From assembly GCF_017726655.1 (NCBI RefSeq), contig NZ_CP072308.1:1-64000 (forward strand): DNA of 64,000 nucleotides, in the 5' to 3' direction. A model generated the notes under the pieces. The model was not told the DNA's origin, ran no database searches, and saw only the letters and a list, made by a program, of their open reading frames with translations. Shown here piece after piece: positions 44,581 to 55,781 of this stretch. The position numbers and the translations under genes are program-made. Positions within the stretch are counted from its first letter, which is position 1; the number at the start of each line of letters is the position of its first letter. This stretch comes from Agrobacterium tumefaciens (GTDB lineage Bacteria > Pseudomonadota > Alphaproteobacteria > Rhizobiales > Rhizobiaceae).

Positions 44581-46254
44581 ATGCTGGTCCAGCTCTCGAT
44601 TCGCGATATCGTTCTCATCGAAAGGCTCGACCTCGGTTTCGAGGCGGGCCTTTCCGTGTTGACGGGCGAGACGGGTGCGGGCAAATCCATTCTGCTTGAC
44701 AGTCTTTCGCTTGCCCTTGGCGGGCGCGGGGACGGCGGCCTCGTGCGCCACGGCGAAGACAAGGGGCAGGTGACGGCCACTTTCGAAGTTCCGAACGATC
44801 ATCCGACCCGGCTTCTGCTGCGCGAAAATGGTCTCGATGACGACGGCGATCTTATTTTCCGTCGCGTTCAATCGGCCGACGGGCGCACCAAGGCTTATGT
44901 CAACGACCAGGCCGTAAGCGTGCAGATGATGCGGCAGCTCGGTCAGTTGCTGGTCGAAATCCATGGCCAACACGACGACCGCGCCCTTGTCGATACCGAC
45001 GCGCACCGCACCTTGCTGGATGCCTTTGCCGGGCTCAGCGATGAGGCGCGGAGCGTTCAGGGACTCTACCGGACCTGGAAAGATGCCGAACGGGCGCTGA
45101 AGACCCACCGCGCCAAGGTGGAGGCGGCGGCGCGTGAGGCGGATTACCTGCGGTCCTCCGTCGAGGAACTGGAAACGCTTTCGCCGCGCGACGGCGAAGA
45201 GGATGAGCTGGCAGAACGTCGGGCCGTGATGCAGAAATCCGAACGTATTGCCGGTGATATCGCTGAGGCGAGCGAATTTCTGAATGGCAATGCTTCGCCC
45301 GTGCCTGTCATCGCCTCGATGATGCGGCGTCTGGAACGTAAGAGCCATGAGGCGCCCGGCCTTCTGGAAGACACCGTACAATTGCTGGATGCCGCGCTCG
45401 ATAGCCTCTCCAACGCGCAGATGGAAGTGGAGGCGGCTCTGCGCCGCACCGAGTTCGATCCGCGTGAGCTCGAGCGGGTAGAGGAGCGGCTGTTTGCGCT
45501 GCGCGCCGCTGGACGCAAATACAACGTCGCCGTACCTGACCTTCCGGCTCTCGCCGAAAAAATGGTTGCCGATCTCGCCGACCTCGATGCCGGTGAAGAA
45601 AAGCTCGGCAAGCTCGAGGCCAATCTCGGTGTGGTCAAAGCTGATTTCGACCGGGCCGCCCACTCGCTTTCTGAGAAGCGCCGTCATGCCGCGGAGGCTC
45701 TTTCGAGCGCCGTGATGGCGGAACTCCCGGCGCTGAAACTGGAGCGGGCGCGGTTTACGGTCGAGGTGACGTCCGATCCCGAACAGGCGACGGCTGACGG
45801 CATCGATACGGTGGAATTCCACGTCCAGACCAATCCGGGCACGCGCCCCGGCCCGATCATGAAGGTTGCCTCGGGCGGCGAGCTGTCGCGCTTCCTTCTG
45901 GCACTGAAAGTCGCGCTTGCCGACCGCGGCTCGGCACCCACGCTGGTCTTCGATGAAATCGACACCGGCGTTGGCGGAGCAGTGGCGGATGCCATCGGCC
46001 AGCGTCTGCGCCGCCTGTCCAAAACCGTACAGGTTCTCTCCGTTACCCATGCACCGCAGGTGGCGGCGCGGGCGGCGACCCATCTTCTCATTTCCAAGGG
46101 GCCCTCGGGCGATGGCAGTGAGCGCATTGCCACGCGCGTCGCCACCATGGAGCCGCAGCACCGCACCGAAGAAATTGCCCGCATGCTTGCCGGCGCGTCG
46201 GTAACGGATGAGGCGCGGGCTGCGGCTGCGCGCCTGCTGGCGGCCAAGGACTAA
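44581..46254 (+). CDS. recN: DNA repair ATPase RecN
   Basis: The 557 aa SMC-like ATPase acts in double-strand break repair. Walker A is GETGAGKSI near residue 28. Coiled coils occupy the middle (LKTHRAKVEAAAREADYL, LSEKRRHAAEALSSAV). The signature is SGGELSRFLLALK, with Walker B TLVFDEIDTGVGG. Its TAA overlaps by 4 nt the stop of the convergent LysE gene. Confidence 0.95.
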   Translation: MLVQLSIRDIVLIERLDLGFEAGLSVLTGETGAGKSILLDSLSLALGGRGDGGLVRHGEDKGQVTATFEVPNDHPTRLLLRENGLDDDGDLIFRRVQSADGRTKAYVNDQAVSVQMMRQLGQLLVEIHGQHDDRALVDTDAHRTLLDAFAGLSDEARSVQGLYRTWKDAERALKTHRAKVEAAAREADYLRSSVEELETLSPRDGEEDELAERRAVMQKSERIAGDIAEASEFLNGNASPVPVIASMMRRLERKSHEAPGLLEDTVQLLDAALDSLSNAQMEVEAALRRTEFDPRELERVEERLFALRAAGRKYNVAVPDLPALAEKMVADLADLDAGEEKLGKLEANLGVVKADFDRAAHSLSEKRRHAAEALSSAVMAELPALKLERARFTVEVTSDPEQATADGIDTVEFHVQTNPGTRPGPIMKVASGGELSRFLLALKVALADRGSAPTLVFDEIDTGVGGAVADAIGQRLRRLSKTVQVLSVTHAPQVAARAATHLLISKGPSGDGSERIATRVATMEPQHRTEEIARMLAGASVTDEARAAAARLLAAKD

Positions 46255-46865
46255 CGGCTGACGGCTATCGCCACACCAGAGCCAATCATGACACCACCGG
46301 CGGTGCGGTTAACTTTGCGGACGATCCTCGGCTCGCGCAGCATTTTTCTTGCGCGCACCGCCAGCAACACGTGGCCGCCTATCACGACTGTTTCCACGAC
46401 GATGATGACGGATGCGAGCGCCAAGAGGTGATTGACCGTCAATGACGTACCGACCACGTTCGGCAGGAGTGCGACGTAAAACAGCGGCATTTTGGGATTG
46501 CCGAGGTTAAGGGCGGTTCCCGTGGCGAAAATCGACAGCAGGCCACGTCTGTCCCTTACCGGCTGCAAATCGGGGACGACTGGCTCGGCTGTCCAGAGCT
46601 TATAGCCCATCCAGATCAGATAGGCAGCGCCGCCATAGCGCAACACCGCCATCACCGTCCCCATTTCGGCCGCGAGAATCGACAAGCCGAAGGCTGCGAG
46701 TGTCAGGAAGATCAAGATGCCGGCAACGGTGCCAGCGCCATAGGCAATACCCGAGGCGGCACCGTGAGTGATTGTCCGGGCCACGATTGTCATATTGTCC
46801 GGTCCCGGACTGGCTGCAAAGACAAGGAAGGCCGCTGCGAAGGCAAGAAGTGTGGTGACGTCCAT
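46251..46865 (-). CDS. LysE-family amino-acid exporter
   Basis: The 204 aa six-helix protein has the LysE/RhtB signature FAASPGPDNMTIVARTITHGAASG in helix 1-2, then YGGAAYLIWMGYKLWT and NPKMPLFYVALLP. It exports amino acids or related compounds; the substrate is unknown. ATG 46865 has GGAGCC 7 nt upstream. Opposite to recN and ligA. Confidence 0.88.
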   Translation of the reverse strand: MDVTTLLAFAAAFLVFAASPGPDNMTIVARTITHGAASGIAYGAGTVAGILIFLTLAAFGLSILAAEMGTVMAVLRYGGAAYLIWMGYKLWTAEPVVPDLQPVRDRRGLLSIFATGTALNLGNPKMPLFYVALLPNVVGTSLTVNHLLALASVIIVVETVVIGGHVLLAVRARKMLREPRIVRKVNRTAGGVMIGSGVAIAVSR

Positions 46866-46964
46866 TCGGGGGCTCCGGCAAGTGTTTCATCCGGATGCCC
46901 AGAATAGCGGATTCTCGTGCGATGAGAAGCGAGGATGGTTTTGCGTTCGGCAATAATTCGCTAA

Positions 46965-49172
<2,208 letters not shown>

Positions 49173-49234
49173 CGCTGTCATGGCAATGTTGTCCTCTATC
49201 GGTAGAGCTTTGCGCCTGAGACGGGAAGCACAGG

Positions 49235-50137
49235 ATGGATGATCGCATCGTCGTTACGGTAGAGCAGGTAAGGAGGCTGGTCGCGGGCCAGTTTCCGCAA
49301 TGGGCTGCACTTGACGTGCGGCCTGTGGACCTCAGCGGCTGGGATAATCGCAGCTTCCGCCTCGGTGACGAGATGCTGATCCGGATGCCGAGCGCCGCGC
49401 GCTATGGTGCGCAGGTGGAAAAGGAACATCGGTGGCTGCCGGAGCTTGGGCCGCACCTGCCTTTTCCGATCCCTGTGCCACTGGCGCTAGGGCGGCCGGG
49501 AGAGGGGTATCCTTTCAGCTGGTCCGTTTATCGATGGCTCGAAGGCGAGCCACTTGCCCAGCATCTGCAGCACGTCGATCTATCGCAGGTCGCGATCAAC
49601 GTTGCGTCCTTTGTGAATGGCCTTCAGCAAATCGACGCCTCGCAGGGGCCGCCCGCTGGCGCGCATAATTTCCACCGAGGGGGATCATTGGCGGTCTATG
49701 ACGACGAAGCGAAGGCTTCGGCGGCGCGGGTTGCCGACGAGATTGATCAGGCGCTCGCCATGGAGATATGGCAGCTTGCCCTTTCCAGCCGCTGGGAACG
49801 GCAGGGTGTGTGGGTGCACGGCGATATTGCCGAGGGCAATCTGCTGGTAAGGAACGCCCGCCTGTCGGCGGTTATCGATTTCGGCAGTTGCGGGGTTGGC
49901 GATCCTTCTGCCGATCTCATCCTTGCCTGGAACGTTCTCGACAGGGAAAGCCGGAGCGTCTTTCGCCGCGCGCTCGCATTGGATGAGGCGACATGGCAGC
50001 GCGGGCGGGGCTGGGCGATCTGGAAAGCGCTGATCGTCCTCGATGCGGAGCGCGGACGTAACGACAGGATGGCCGAATGGTCGCGGCGGACCATTCGGGA
50101 GGTGTTTGCCGATCACATCGAGAGCCGGAACGCCTAA
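49235..50137 (+). CDS. Aminoglycoside phosphotransferase-family kinase
   Basis: The 300 aa kinase-fold protein has VHGDIAEGNLLV (catalytic HGD with Asn) and VIDFGSCGVGDPSADL (metal Asp). SVYRWLEGEP is the hinge. The APH superfamily includes antibiotic kinases and homoserine or choline kinases; nothing shows that it inactivates a drug. ATG 49235 has ACAGG weakly upstream. Its stop overlaps that of the convergent GNAT by 4 nt. Confidence 0.82.
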   Translation: MDDRIVVTVEQVRRLVAGQFPQWAALDVRPVDLSGWDNRSFRLGDEMLIRMPSAARYGAQVEKEHRWLPELGPHLPFPIPVPLALGRPGEGYPFSWSVYRWLEGEPLAQHLQHVDLSQVAINVASFVNGLQQIDASQGPPAGAHNFHRGGSLAVYDDEAKASAARVADEIDQALAMEIWQLALSSRWERQGVWVHGDIAEGNLLVRNARLSAVIDFGSCGVGDPSADLILAWNVLDRESRSVFRRALALDEATWQRGRGWAIWKALIVLDAERGRNDRMAEWSRRTIREVFADHIESRNA

Positions 50138-50667
50138 CGAAGGCGTGCCATGACGTGGGCATCGACGTATTTGCCGTCTCGATAGGCGTCGTTACGCAGG
50201 GTCCCTTCGCGTTCAAAGCCGAATTTTTCGTAGAGCCTGATGGCCGGGAGGTTGTCGGTGAAGACGTTGAGTTCAATTCGCTTGATATCGTGCCAATTGT
50301 CGGCAGTGTCTATCAACGTTGCCAGGAGATGCGACCCCAGTCTTTTGCCTGCAAAGTCGTCATGAACGCTGATGACGAGATCGGCAATGTGTGCCTGCCG
50401 CCCCGCCCGGCGATAAAGGCCGCCATTGGCGATGATCTTCCCACGCCATTCGCCAACGATGACGACATCGTTCGGACCACGATTTTCCATGGCCTTTCGG
50501 GTTTTCTCCACCGATTGGAACGGCTGACGAAGCGTGCCGTGGCGGACACCGGGCAGATTGAACATGTCTGTCAGCGCTTCGGCGTCATCCAGGCGCGCAG
50601 CGCGCAGAACGACATCGCTCAACTGAAATTCATCGTCTTGATTATCGGCAATTTTGGCGTTCTGCAT
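50134..50667 (-). CDS. GNAT-family N-acetyltransferase
   Basis: The 177 aa protein has the GNAT A motif FAGKRLGSHLLATLID (Q/RxxGxG-like acetyl-CoA loop) and a C-terminal LNVFTDNLPAIRLYEKFGFEREGT of the RimJ/PhnO-like type. It transfers acetyl from acetyl-CoA to an unknown amine. The start ATG is at 50667. It is convergent with the APH-like gene. Confidence 0.85.
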   Translation of the reverse strand: MQNAKIADNQDDEFQLSDVVLRAARLDDAEALTDMFNLPGVRHGTLRQPFQSVEKTRKAMENRGPNDVVIVGEWRGKIIANGGLYRRAGRQAHIADLVISVHDDFAGKRLGSHLLATLIDTADNWHDIKRIELNVFTDNLPAIRLYEKFGFEREGTLRNDAYRDGKYVDAHVMARLR

Positions 50668-50851
50668 GCCTGTCTCCGTGGCCTGAAAGGAGCAGGAATG
50701 CGAACCCTGCTCGTGTTGGCAGGGTGAAAGTCTATCGTCTTAACGCAACGACATACCTGACCCTGCCGGATGGCCGGTAAGGGTATAGTGACGGGTGTGT
50801 CTCTGGCGTATGACGATCATGGCGGCAGAATGCTTTTAGCCCTCAAGTCTG

Positions 50852-51781
50852 TCAAGCCGGGGCGCTGCGAAACAGGCCCTTGAGTTTTGCCGGCAACCTG
50901 CCGTCGATTGCGGCCAGCCCCGCGGCGATCAAAGTCATGCCGGCGAAATGTTTCAACTCCAGTTGCTCGCCAAGGAGCAGCGATCCAAGCAGGATGGCGC
51001 TGACCGGGATGAGGAAGGTGACGAGCGCGAGGTTGGTGGCGCCGGCGCTGGCGAGAATGCGGAAGAAGATCAGGTAGGCGAGTGCCGTTGAGAGCAGGGC
51101 GATGCCGATCAAGGCGCCCCAGGTCCCGAGGCTCGGTATGGCGAGCGTCCATGGCCTGTCGATGAGAAGGGCGGCGGGTATCAACATGATTGTGGAGGAG
51201 GAAATCTGGCCGGTGGCGGTCATCAGCGGTGGCACCCCCATGGCCTTGAAGCGGCGGCCGAAAATACCGGCGAAGGAATAGGATATGGCCGCGCCTAGAA
51301 TGGCAAGCTGGCCCCAGAGCCCGGATGATCCTGTAAAGGCTGCCGGCCCGATCATGGTCGCCACGCCGGCGAAGCCAATGAGGACACCGGCCAGCTTGTT
51401 GCCGGTCATCTTTTCGTCGGCGGTCAGAAAATGCGCGACGATAACGGTGAAAAGCGGTGTCGTGGCATTGAGGATGGAAGCCAACCCGCTGGCAATATGC
51501 GTCTGCCCCCAGACAATGAGGCAGAAGGGAACGATGTTGTTGAGCAGCCCCATTCCGAAGAAGGCGCGCCACACCGCTGTTTCGCGCGGCAGGCGAAGAC
51601 CCATGATGCGGCAGACGATGAGGAGGGCCGTCGCGGCAAATGTGACCCTTAACGCAACGATGGTGACCGGCGGCAGCTCCTTGACCGCAACGCCGATGAA
51701 AAAGAACGATCCGCCCCACAGCAGTGAAAGCGCCATGAGCATCGCCCATTCGCGGGCATCCATCTGTTTCTGTATTGCCAT
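50852..51781 (-). CDS. EamA/DMT-family permease
   Basis: The 309 aa protein has ten hydrophobic helices in two EamA repeats (MALSLLWGGSFFFIGVAV at the start, LIGIALLSTALAYLIFFRILA and LLGEQLELKHFAGMTLIAAGL later). It exports metabolites, unknown here. ATG 51781 is preferred over 51841 because GGAGAGA lies 6 nt upstream. Divergent from the LysR regulator at 51982, which may control it. Confidence 0.86.
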   Translation of the reverse strand: MAIQKQMDAREWAMLMALSLLWGGSFFFIGVAVKELPPVTIVALRVTFAATALLIVCRIMGLRLPRETAVWRAFFGMGLLNNIVPFCLIVWGQTHIASGLASILNATTPLFTVIVAHFLTADEKMTGNKLAGVLIGFAGVATMIGPAAFTGSSGLWGQLAILGAAISYSFAGIFGRRFKAMGVPPLMTATGQISSSTIMLIPAALLIDRPWTLAIPSLGTWGALIGIALLSTALAYLIFFRILASAGATNLALVTFLIPVSAILLGSLLLGEQLELKHFAGMTLIAAGLAAIDGRLPAKLKGLFRSAPA

Positions 51782-51981
51782 CGTGATCTCTCCGGAACCA
51801 TCGGTGTGGACATGATCGCAAAGCCGATCGACGCAGACCACCCGAAATCAGGTTGAGTTTAGCTTAAGGGAAGGCGGTGTGATTCACCGTCCATGTCATG
51901 TCCTGTTGCGCCAATTTACGCTGTATTCTATGATTAATTCAAACGATTGTTTCTCGCGTGATGATTGAGGTGAGCTAAATT

Positions 51982-52884
51982 ATGGCAGCCGAACTTCCTT
52001 CGCTGAAAGGTCTGCAGGCCTTTGAAGCCGCAGCGCGGTATCGCAGTGTCACGCTCGCCGCCAATGAGTTGAACGTCACGCCCGGCGCGGTCAGCCTGCA
52101 AATACGGGAGCTGGAGACGCGGCTTGGGGTTCAGCTGTTTTCGCGAAGGCCGCGCAGCATCGAACTGACGCGGGAGGGTGAGCGGTATTACGGCGCGCTT
52201 CGCACTGCCTTCCGGATGATGCGCGAGGCAACCGCAGAATTGACGGCGCGGTCCGAGGTGACGGCCATCACGCTCAGCTGCACGCCGACGTTTGCAATCC
52301 AATGGCTGATGCCGCGATTGCCGGCGTTTCAGCAGCAGCATGCACATGTCGACGTTCGCGTCAGCGTCACGAATCGGCTGGTCGATTTCGCCAGGGATAA
52401 TGTCGATCTTGCCGTAAGGCACGGCTTTGGCCGTTACGAGGGACTGGAGAGTGTTCGCTTCATCGATGACAGCACGCTTCCAGTCTGCTCGCCGCAATTG
52501 CTTGAAAAATATGGTGCGTTACGCGAGCCTGGAGATCTGGCATCCGTGCCACTTCTGCATGATGAAAACAGGAATGAGTGGCGGCGCTGGCTGGAGGCGG
52601 CGGGAGCGCCTGAAGTCGATCCATCGGGTGGGACGGTCTTCATCGACAGCAACGGCGCGCTGGATGCGGCCAAGGCCGGGCACGGCGTCGCGCTCACGCG
52701 CCGCTCGCTTGTTGCGCGCGAGTTGGCGGAGGGCGCTCTGGTTGCCCCCTTCGGCAAGGACATGGCGAGCACGCTTGCCTATTTCATCGTTTATCCCAGG
52801 CGCGCGATGGATAATCCCGACCTCGTGGCGTTCATCGACTGGATGATTTTGGAAGCCCGTTCGGGAGAGGCCGGTTCTCTTTGA
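51982..52884 (+). CDS. LysR-family transcriptional regulator (GcvA-like)
   Basis: The 300 aa protein has an N-terminal winged helix (LKGLQAFEAAARYRSVTLAANELNVTPGAVS) and a periplasmic-binding-type effector domain. The GcvA subgroup is suggested by FARDNVDLAVRHGFGRYEG. The divergent EamA gene shares the 200-bp promoter region and is the likely target. No effector is evident. Confidence 0.88.
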   Translation: MAAELPSLKGLQAFEAAARYRSVTLAANELNVTPGAVSLQIRELETRLGVQLFSRRPRSIELTREGERYYGALRTAFRMMREATAELTARSEVTAITLSCTPTFAIQWLMPRLPAFQQQHAHVDVRVSVTNRLVDFARDNVDLAVRHGFGRYEGLESVRFIDDSTLPVCSPQLLEKYGALREPGDLASVPLLHDENRNEWRRWLEAAGAPEVDPSGGTVFIDSNGALDAAKAGHGVALTRRSLVARELAEGALVAPFGKDMASTLAYFIVYPRRAMDNPDLVAFIDWMILEARSGEAGSL

Positions 52885-52927
52885 GGCCAATCCGGTTTAT
52901 GCCTGATGGGAACAACGGGAATCACTC

Positions 52928-53536
52928 TTGAAAACCATCGCCATCGATTTCGAAACCGCCAATGAGGAGAGGGGCAGCGCCTGCTCCGTCGGTCTGGCGT
53001 GGATAGAGGACGGCCAGATCGTTCGTGTGGAAGAACGTCTCATCCGTCCCAGGGATATGCGCTTTTCGCCGTTCAACATTGCGGTTCACGGCATCCGGCC
53101 GGCCGATGTCGAGGATGCGCCAGAATTTCCTGAGGTGATGGAGGAGTTCATCGACGATATCAATGGCGCGACGATGATCGCGCATAACGCCGCCTTTGAT
53201 TTCAGCGTGATGCGGGCGTCATTCGACAAATACCGCCAGTCCTATCCTGATCTTTCCTATCTGTGCAGCGTCAAAATTGCCCGGCATGTCTGGCCCGAGC
53301 TGGTATCGCACAAGCTCAATGTCATTGCCCATCATCTCCAGCTGCGTTTCGTGCATCACAATGCTGCCGAAGACGCGGTCGTCTGCGCCGCCGCTTCCCT
53401 CGCCGCCGCGCGGGCCCTGGGCGTCGCGCATGTCCGCGATCTGGCCGACAGGATCGGCATGGTCGCCGGCCGCCTGACGGCCACTGGTTACCAGCCATGC
53501 AGCATGAAAAAACGTCCCGTAGCACGGGTTGCCTGA
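52928..53536 (+). CDS. DEDDh 3'-5' exonuclease
   Basis: The 202 aa protein has an exonuclease fold related to DnaQ/PolC. IAIDFETANEE holds the first two acidic residues, HNAAFDFSVMRASF the third, and HNAAEDAVVCAA (His, Asp) the last. No polymerase or BRCT is attached. Likely a stand-alone nuclease acting on nucleic acid ends. ATG 52928 is the family start. Confidence 0.85.
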   Translation: MKTIAIDFETANEERGSACSVGLAWIEDGQIVRVEERLIRPRDMRFSPFNIAVHGIRPADVEDAPEFPEVMEEFIDDINGATMIAHNAAFDFSVMRASFDKYRQSYPDLSYLCSVKIARHVWPELVSHKLNVIAHHLQLRFVHHNAAEDAVVCAAASLAAARALGVAHVRDLADRIGMVAGRLTATGYQPCSMKKRPVARVA

Positions 53537-53582
53537 GCGGCTTTCCCACCAATGTCTAATCGAGAGTAACGGAGAAGGTGCG

Positions 53583-54074
53583 ATGAGGATGAAAACGCTG
53601 TCGGGTTTGTTTGCGGGTCTGCTGGTGCTTCTGCCAGCTGCGCTCGCGCATTCGCAGGTTGTCGGCAAGGTCGGCGTCGACTGGATGGGCAATGACATCG
53701 TTATCGAGGCGATCGCCGATCCGAAAATCAAGGGCGTCACCTGCCACGTGACCTATTTCGACCGTGGCGTCATCGACCGGCTGAAAAACGGCAACTGGTT
53801 CGAAGATCCCTCCAACAACGCCATCTCCTGTAGCCAGACGGGACCGGTGGAAATCGGCGATATCGATCTGTCGAAGGGCGGGGAAGAGGTGTTCCGGCAG
53901 GGTATGTCGCTGGTCTGGAAGAAACTGGTCGTCAGCCGCGTCTATGACAAGGCCAATGACACGCTGATCTATCTGGTGCATGCGCGGGAGCTGACCGACG
54001 GTTCGGCCAAGATGGCGATTTCCACGGTGCCGCTTTATAATCAGCAGGTCACATGGCAAAAGGGCAAGCCTTAA
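53583..54074 (+). CDS. creA: CreA-family periplasmic protein
   Basis: The 163 aa protein has a signal peptide (MRMKTLSGLFAGLLVLLP then AALAHSQ). The CreA-family body follows: VGKVGVDWMGNDIVIEAIADPKIKG, two Cys (CHV, ISCSQTG) and SLVWKKLVVSRVYD. Function of CreA is unknown. ATG 53583 has GGAGAAGG 5 nt upstream. It is separated from the exonuclease by 46 nt. Confidence 0.82.
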   Translation: MRMKTLSGLFAGLLVLLPAALAHSQVVGKVGVDWMGNDIVIEAIADPKIKGVTCHVTYFDRGVIDRLKNGNWFEDPSNNAISCSQTGPVEIGDIDLSKGGEEVFRQGMSLVWKKLVVSRVYDKANDTLIYLVHARELTDGSAKMAISTVPLYNQQVTWQKGKP

Positions 54075-54110
54075 GGCCTGCCCCTCTCAATTTCGTTATA
54101 GATGCCTGGA

Positions 54111-54578
54111 TCAAGCCGCTTCGCGCGCCAACTCGTCGGCAATGACGGTGTCGAGGTTCAGGAAGCAGACCATGCTCTTTTCGAGCGCCACGATGCCGCG
54201 GCAGAAGCTGCGCTGTTCTTCCGGAATGATATCGGGCGCCGGCTGCAGGTCTTCGGAGCGAATGGTCATCATGTCGGAGACCTGTTCCACAAGAAGTCCG
54301 ACCAGCTTGCCACCGATATCGGTAACGATGATCGCCGAGCGCTCCGAAGGCTCGGTCATTTTCATGCCGAGGCGACCGGCCATGTCGATGACGGGAATGA
54401 CGGCGCCGCGCAGGTTGATAAGGCCAAGGACGTAAGGCGGCGTGTGCGGCATCGGCGTCACCGGCGCCCAGCCGCGGATTTCGCGGATCGCCATGATGTC
54501 GATGCAGAATTCCTGATCGCCCAGATGGAAGGAAACGATTTCGAGATATGCGCCAGATTGCTTGATGGCGTTGGACAT
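54111..54578 (-). CDS. cheW: Chemotaxis coupling protein CheW (orphan)
   Basis: The 155 aa CheW fold begins YLEIVSFHLGDQEFCIDIMAIREI and shows the family glycine motif LGLINLRGAVIPVID. It links chemoreceptors to CheA. ATG 54578 (MSNAIKQSG) is chosen; the longer frame from 54665 has no RBS. No cheA, cheY or receptor gene is near, so it serves a remote or second receptor array. Confidence 0.9.
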   Translation of the reverse strand: MSNAIKQSGAYLEIVSFHLGDQEFCIDIMAIREIRGWAPVTPMPHTPPYVLGLINLRGAVIPVIDMAGRLGMKMTEPSERSAIIVTDIGGKLVGLLVEQVSDMMTIRSEDLQPAPDIIPEEQRSFCRGIVALEKSMVCFLNLDTVIADELAREAA

Positions 54579-54801
54579 GACGGCAGGTTTCCTCTGATGG
54601 CTCTCTAACAGGCCCGCGCAGGATTGAGCTTTATGCGGTGCCGGAAATGAACCGGGAGACATCATGTCGAGGCTTTGAAAACCGCTGGGGTCATCATGCG
54701 CAGCAAGATTTTAAACTTTCCCTAACAATTGCGGGTTTGCATAGTGGAAACCCAGTGTTTTGGCGGTTTTCGCGACCGTGGAAACAGGTTATCATCGTCA
54801 C

Positions 54802-54960
54802 ATGAACACGCTCGTCTCTCACCCGCTGAAGTTTATTCTGGCAAGTCTTGCCGCTTTGGCTTCGCTTGCCATCGTAATTCTGACCTTTGAGGGATGGGTG
54901 CGGCACGGAACGGATATCTTCCTTTCCGCCTTGCAGAGCGGCATCGCCTGGTGCATCTGA
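54802..54960 (+). CDS. Small single-pass membrane protein (52 aa)
   Basis: MNTLVSHPLK is followed by a hydrophobic helix (FILASLAALASLAIVILTF), then EGWVRHGTDIFLSALQSG. One transmembrane segment. No clear RBS. Function unknown; a plausible short membrane protein between cheW and the SCO1 gene. Confidence 0.5.
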   Translation: MNTLVSHPLKFILASLAALASLAIVILTFEGWVRHGTDIFLSALQSGIAWCI

Positions 54961-55092
54961 AGTCGCCGGCGGCGATTTGTGACAAATCAGCGCGGTCGGC
55001 CAAAATACGGTCAGTTGAATTGCTGCCATGGCCCCCATTCGCTATCAGTGCGTAGCCTGCGATATGCAAGGCTTTCGGGGTAGGATTGGACT

Positions 55093-55701
55093 ATGAAGAA
55101 TATTCGTATCGTATTGTGGGCCGTGGTGGTCGTTCTCGCCGGTGTGGTCAGTTGGCTGACGCTCGAGATGACGAAAACCCGTGAGCAGATGGTGGAAACG
55201 GCCTATGGCGTGCCGTTTGAACTGACGGCGCAAAATGGATCGCCTATCACCGAAAAAGCTTTTCAGGGCAAGCCGACAGCGCTGTTCTTCGGCTTTACCC
55301 ATTGCCCGGAAGTCTGCCCGACGACCCTGTTTGAGTTGAATGGCTGGATGGAGAAAGTGGACCCGGCCGGCGACAAGCTGCAGGCCTACTTCGTCTCCGT
55401 CGATCCCGAGCGTGATACGCCCGAGATCATGCAGCAATATGTGTCCAACGTCTCGAAGCGCATTACCGGCATCACCGGCCCTGCCGACAAGATTGCAGAG
55501 ACGCTCAAAGGCTATCGCATCTACGCCAAAAAGGTGCCTGTCGACGAGAAGGATCCGAATGGCGATTACACCATGGATCATACGGCCTCCGTCATTTTGC
55601 TCGATGCCAACGGTCGCTTTGCGGGAACAATTGCTTACGGGGAAAATCCTGATGTTGCCGAGCAGAAGCTGCAGAACCTTCTGAAGGGCGTGAAGGTATA
55701 A
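55093..55701 (+). CDS. SCO1/SenC copper chaperone
   Basis: The 202 aa membrane-anchored thioredoxin-fold protein has an N-terminal anchor (IRIVLWAVVVVLAGVVSWL). Cys71 and Cys75 (THCPEVCP) with His163 (MDHTAS) form the copper site. DPERDTPEIM is the family block. It delivers Cu to the CuA site of cytochrome oxidase or keeps its cysteines reduced. Followed 80 nt later by prmA. Confidence 0.92.
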   Translation: MKNIRIVLWAVVVVLAGVVSWLTLEMTKTREQMVETAYGVPFELTAQNGSPITEKAFQGKPTALFFGFTHCPEVCPTTLFELNGWMEKVDPAGDKLQAYFVSVDPERDTPEIMQQYVSNVSKRITGITGPADKIAETLKGYRIYAKKVPVDEKDPNGDYTMDHTASVILLDANGRFAGTIAYGENPDVAEQKLQNLLKGVKV

Positions 55702-55781
55702 TTGCGCGGCGCTTATTGGACTGGCGACAGTTTTATGGCAAAGGCAGATTGAACAGCCAAAGCCAGAGAAAGCAGCCTGCC

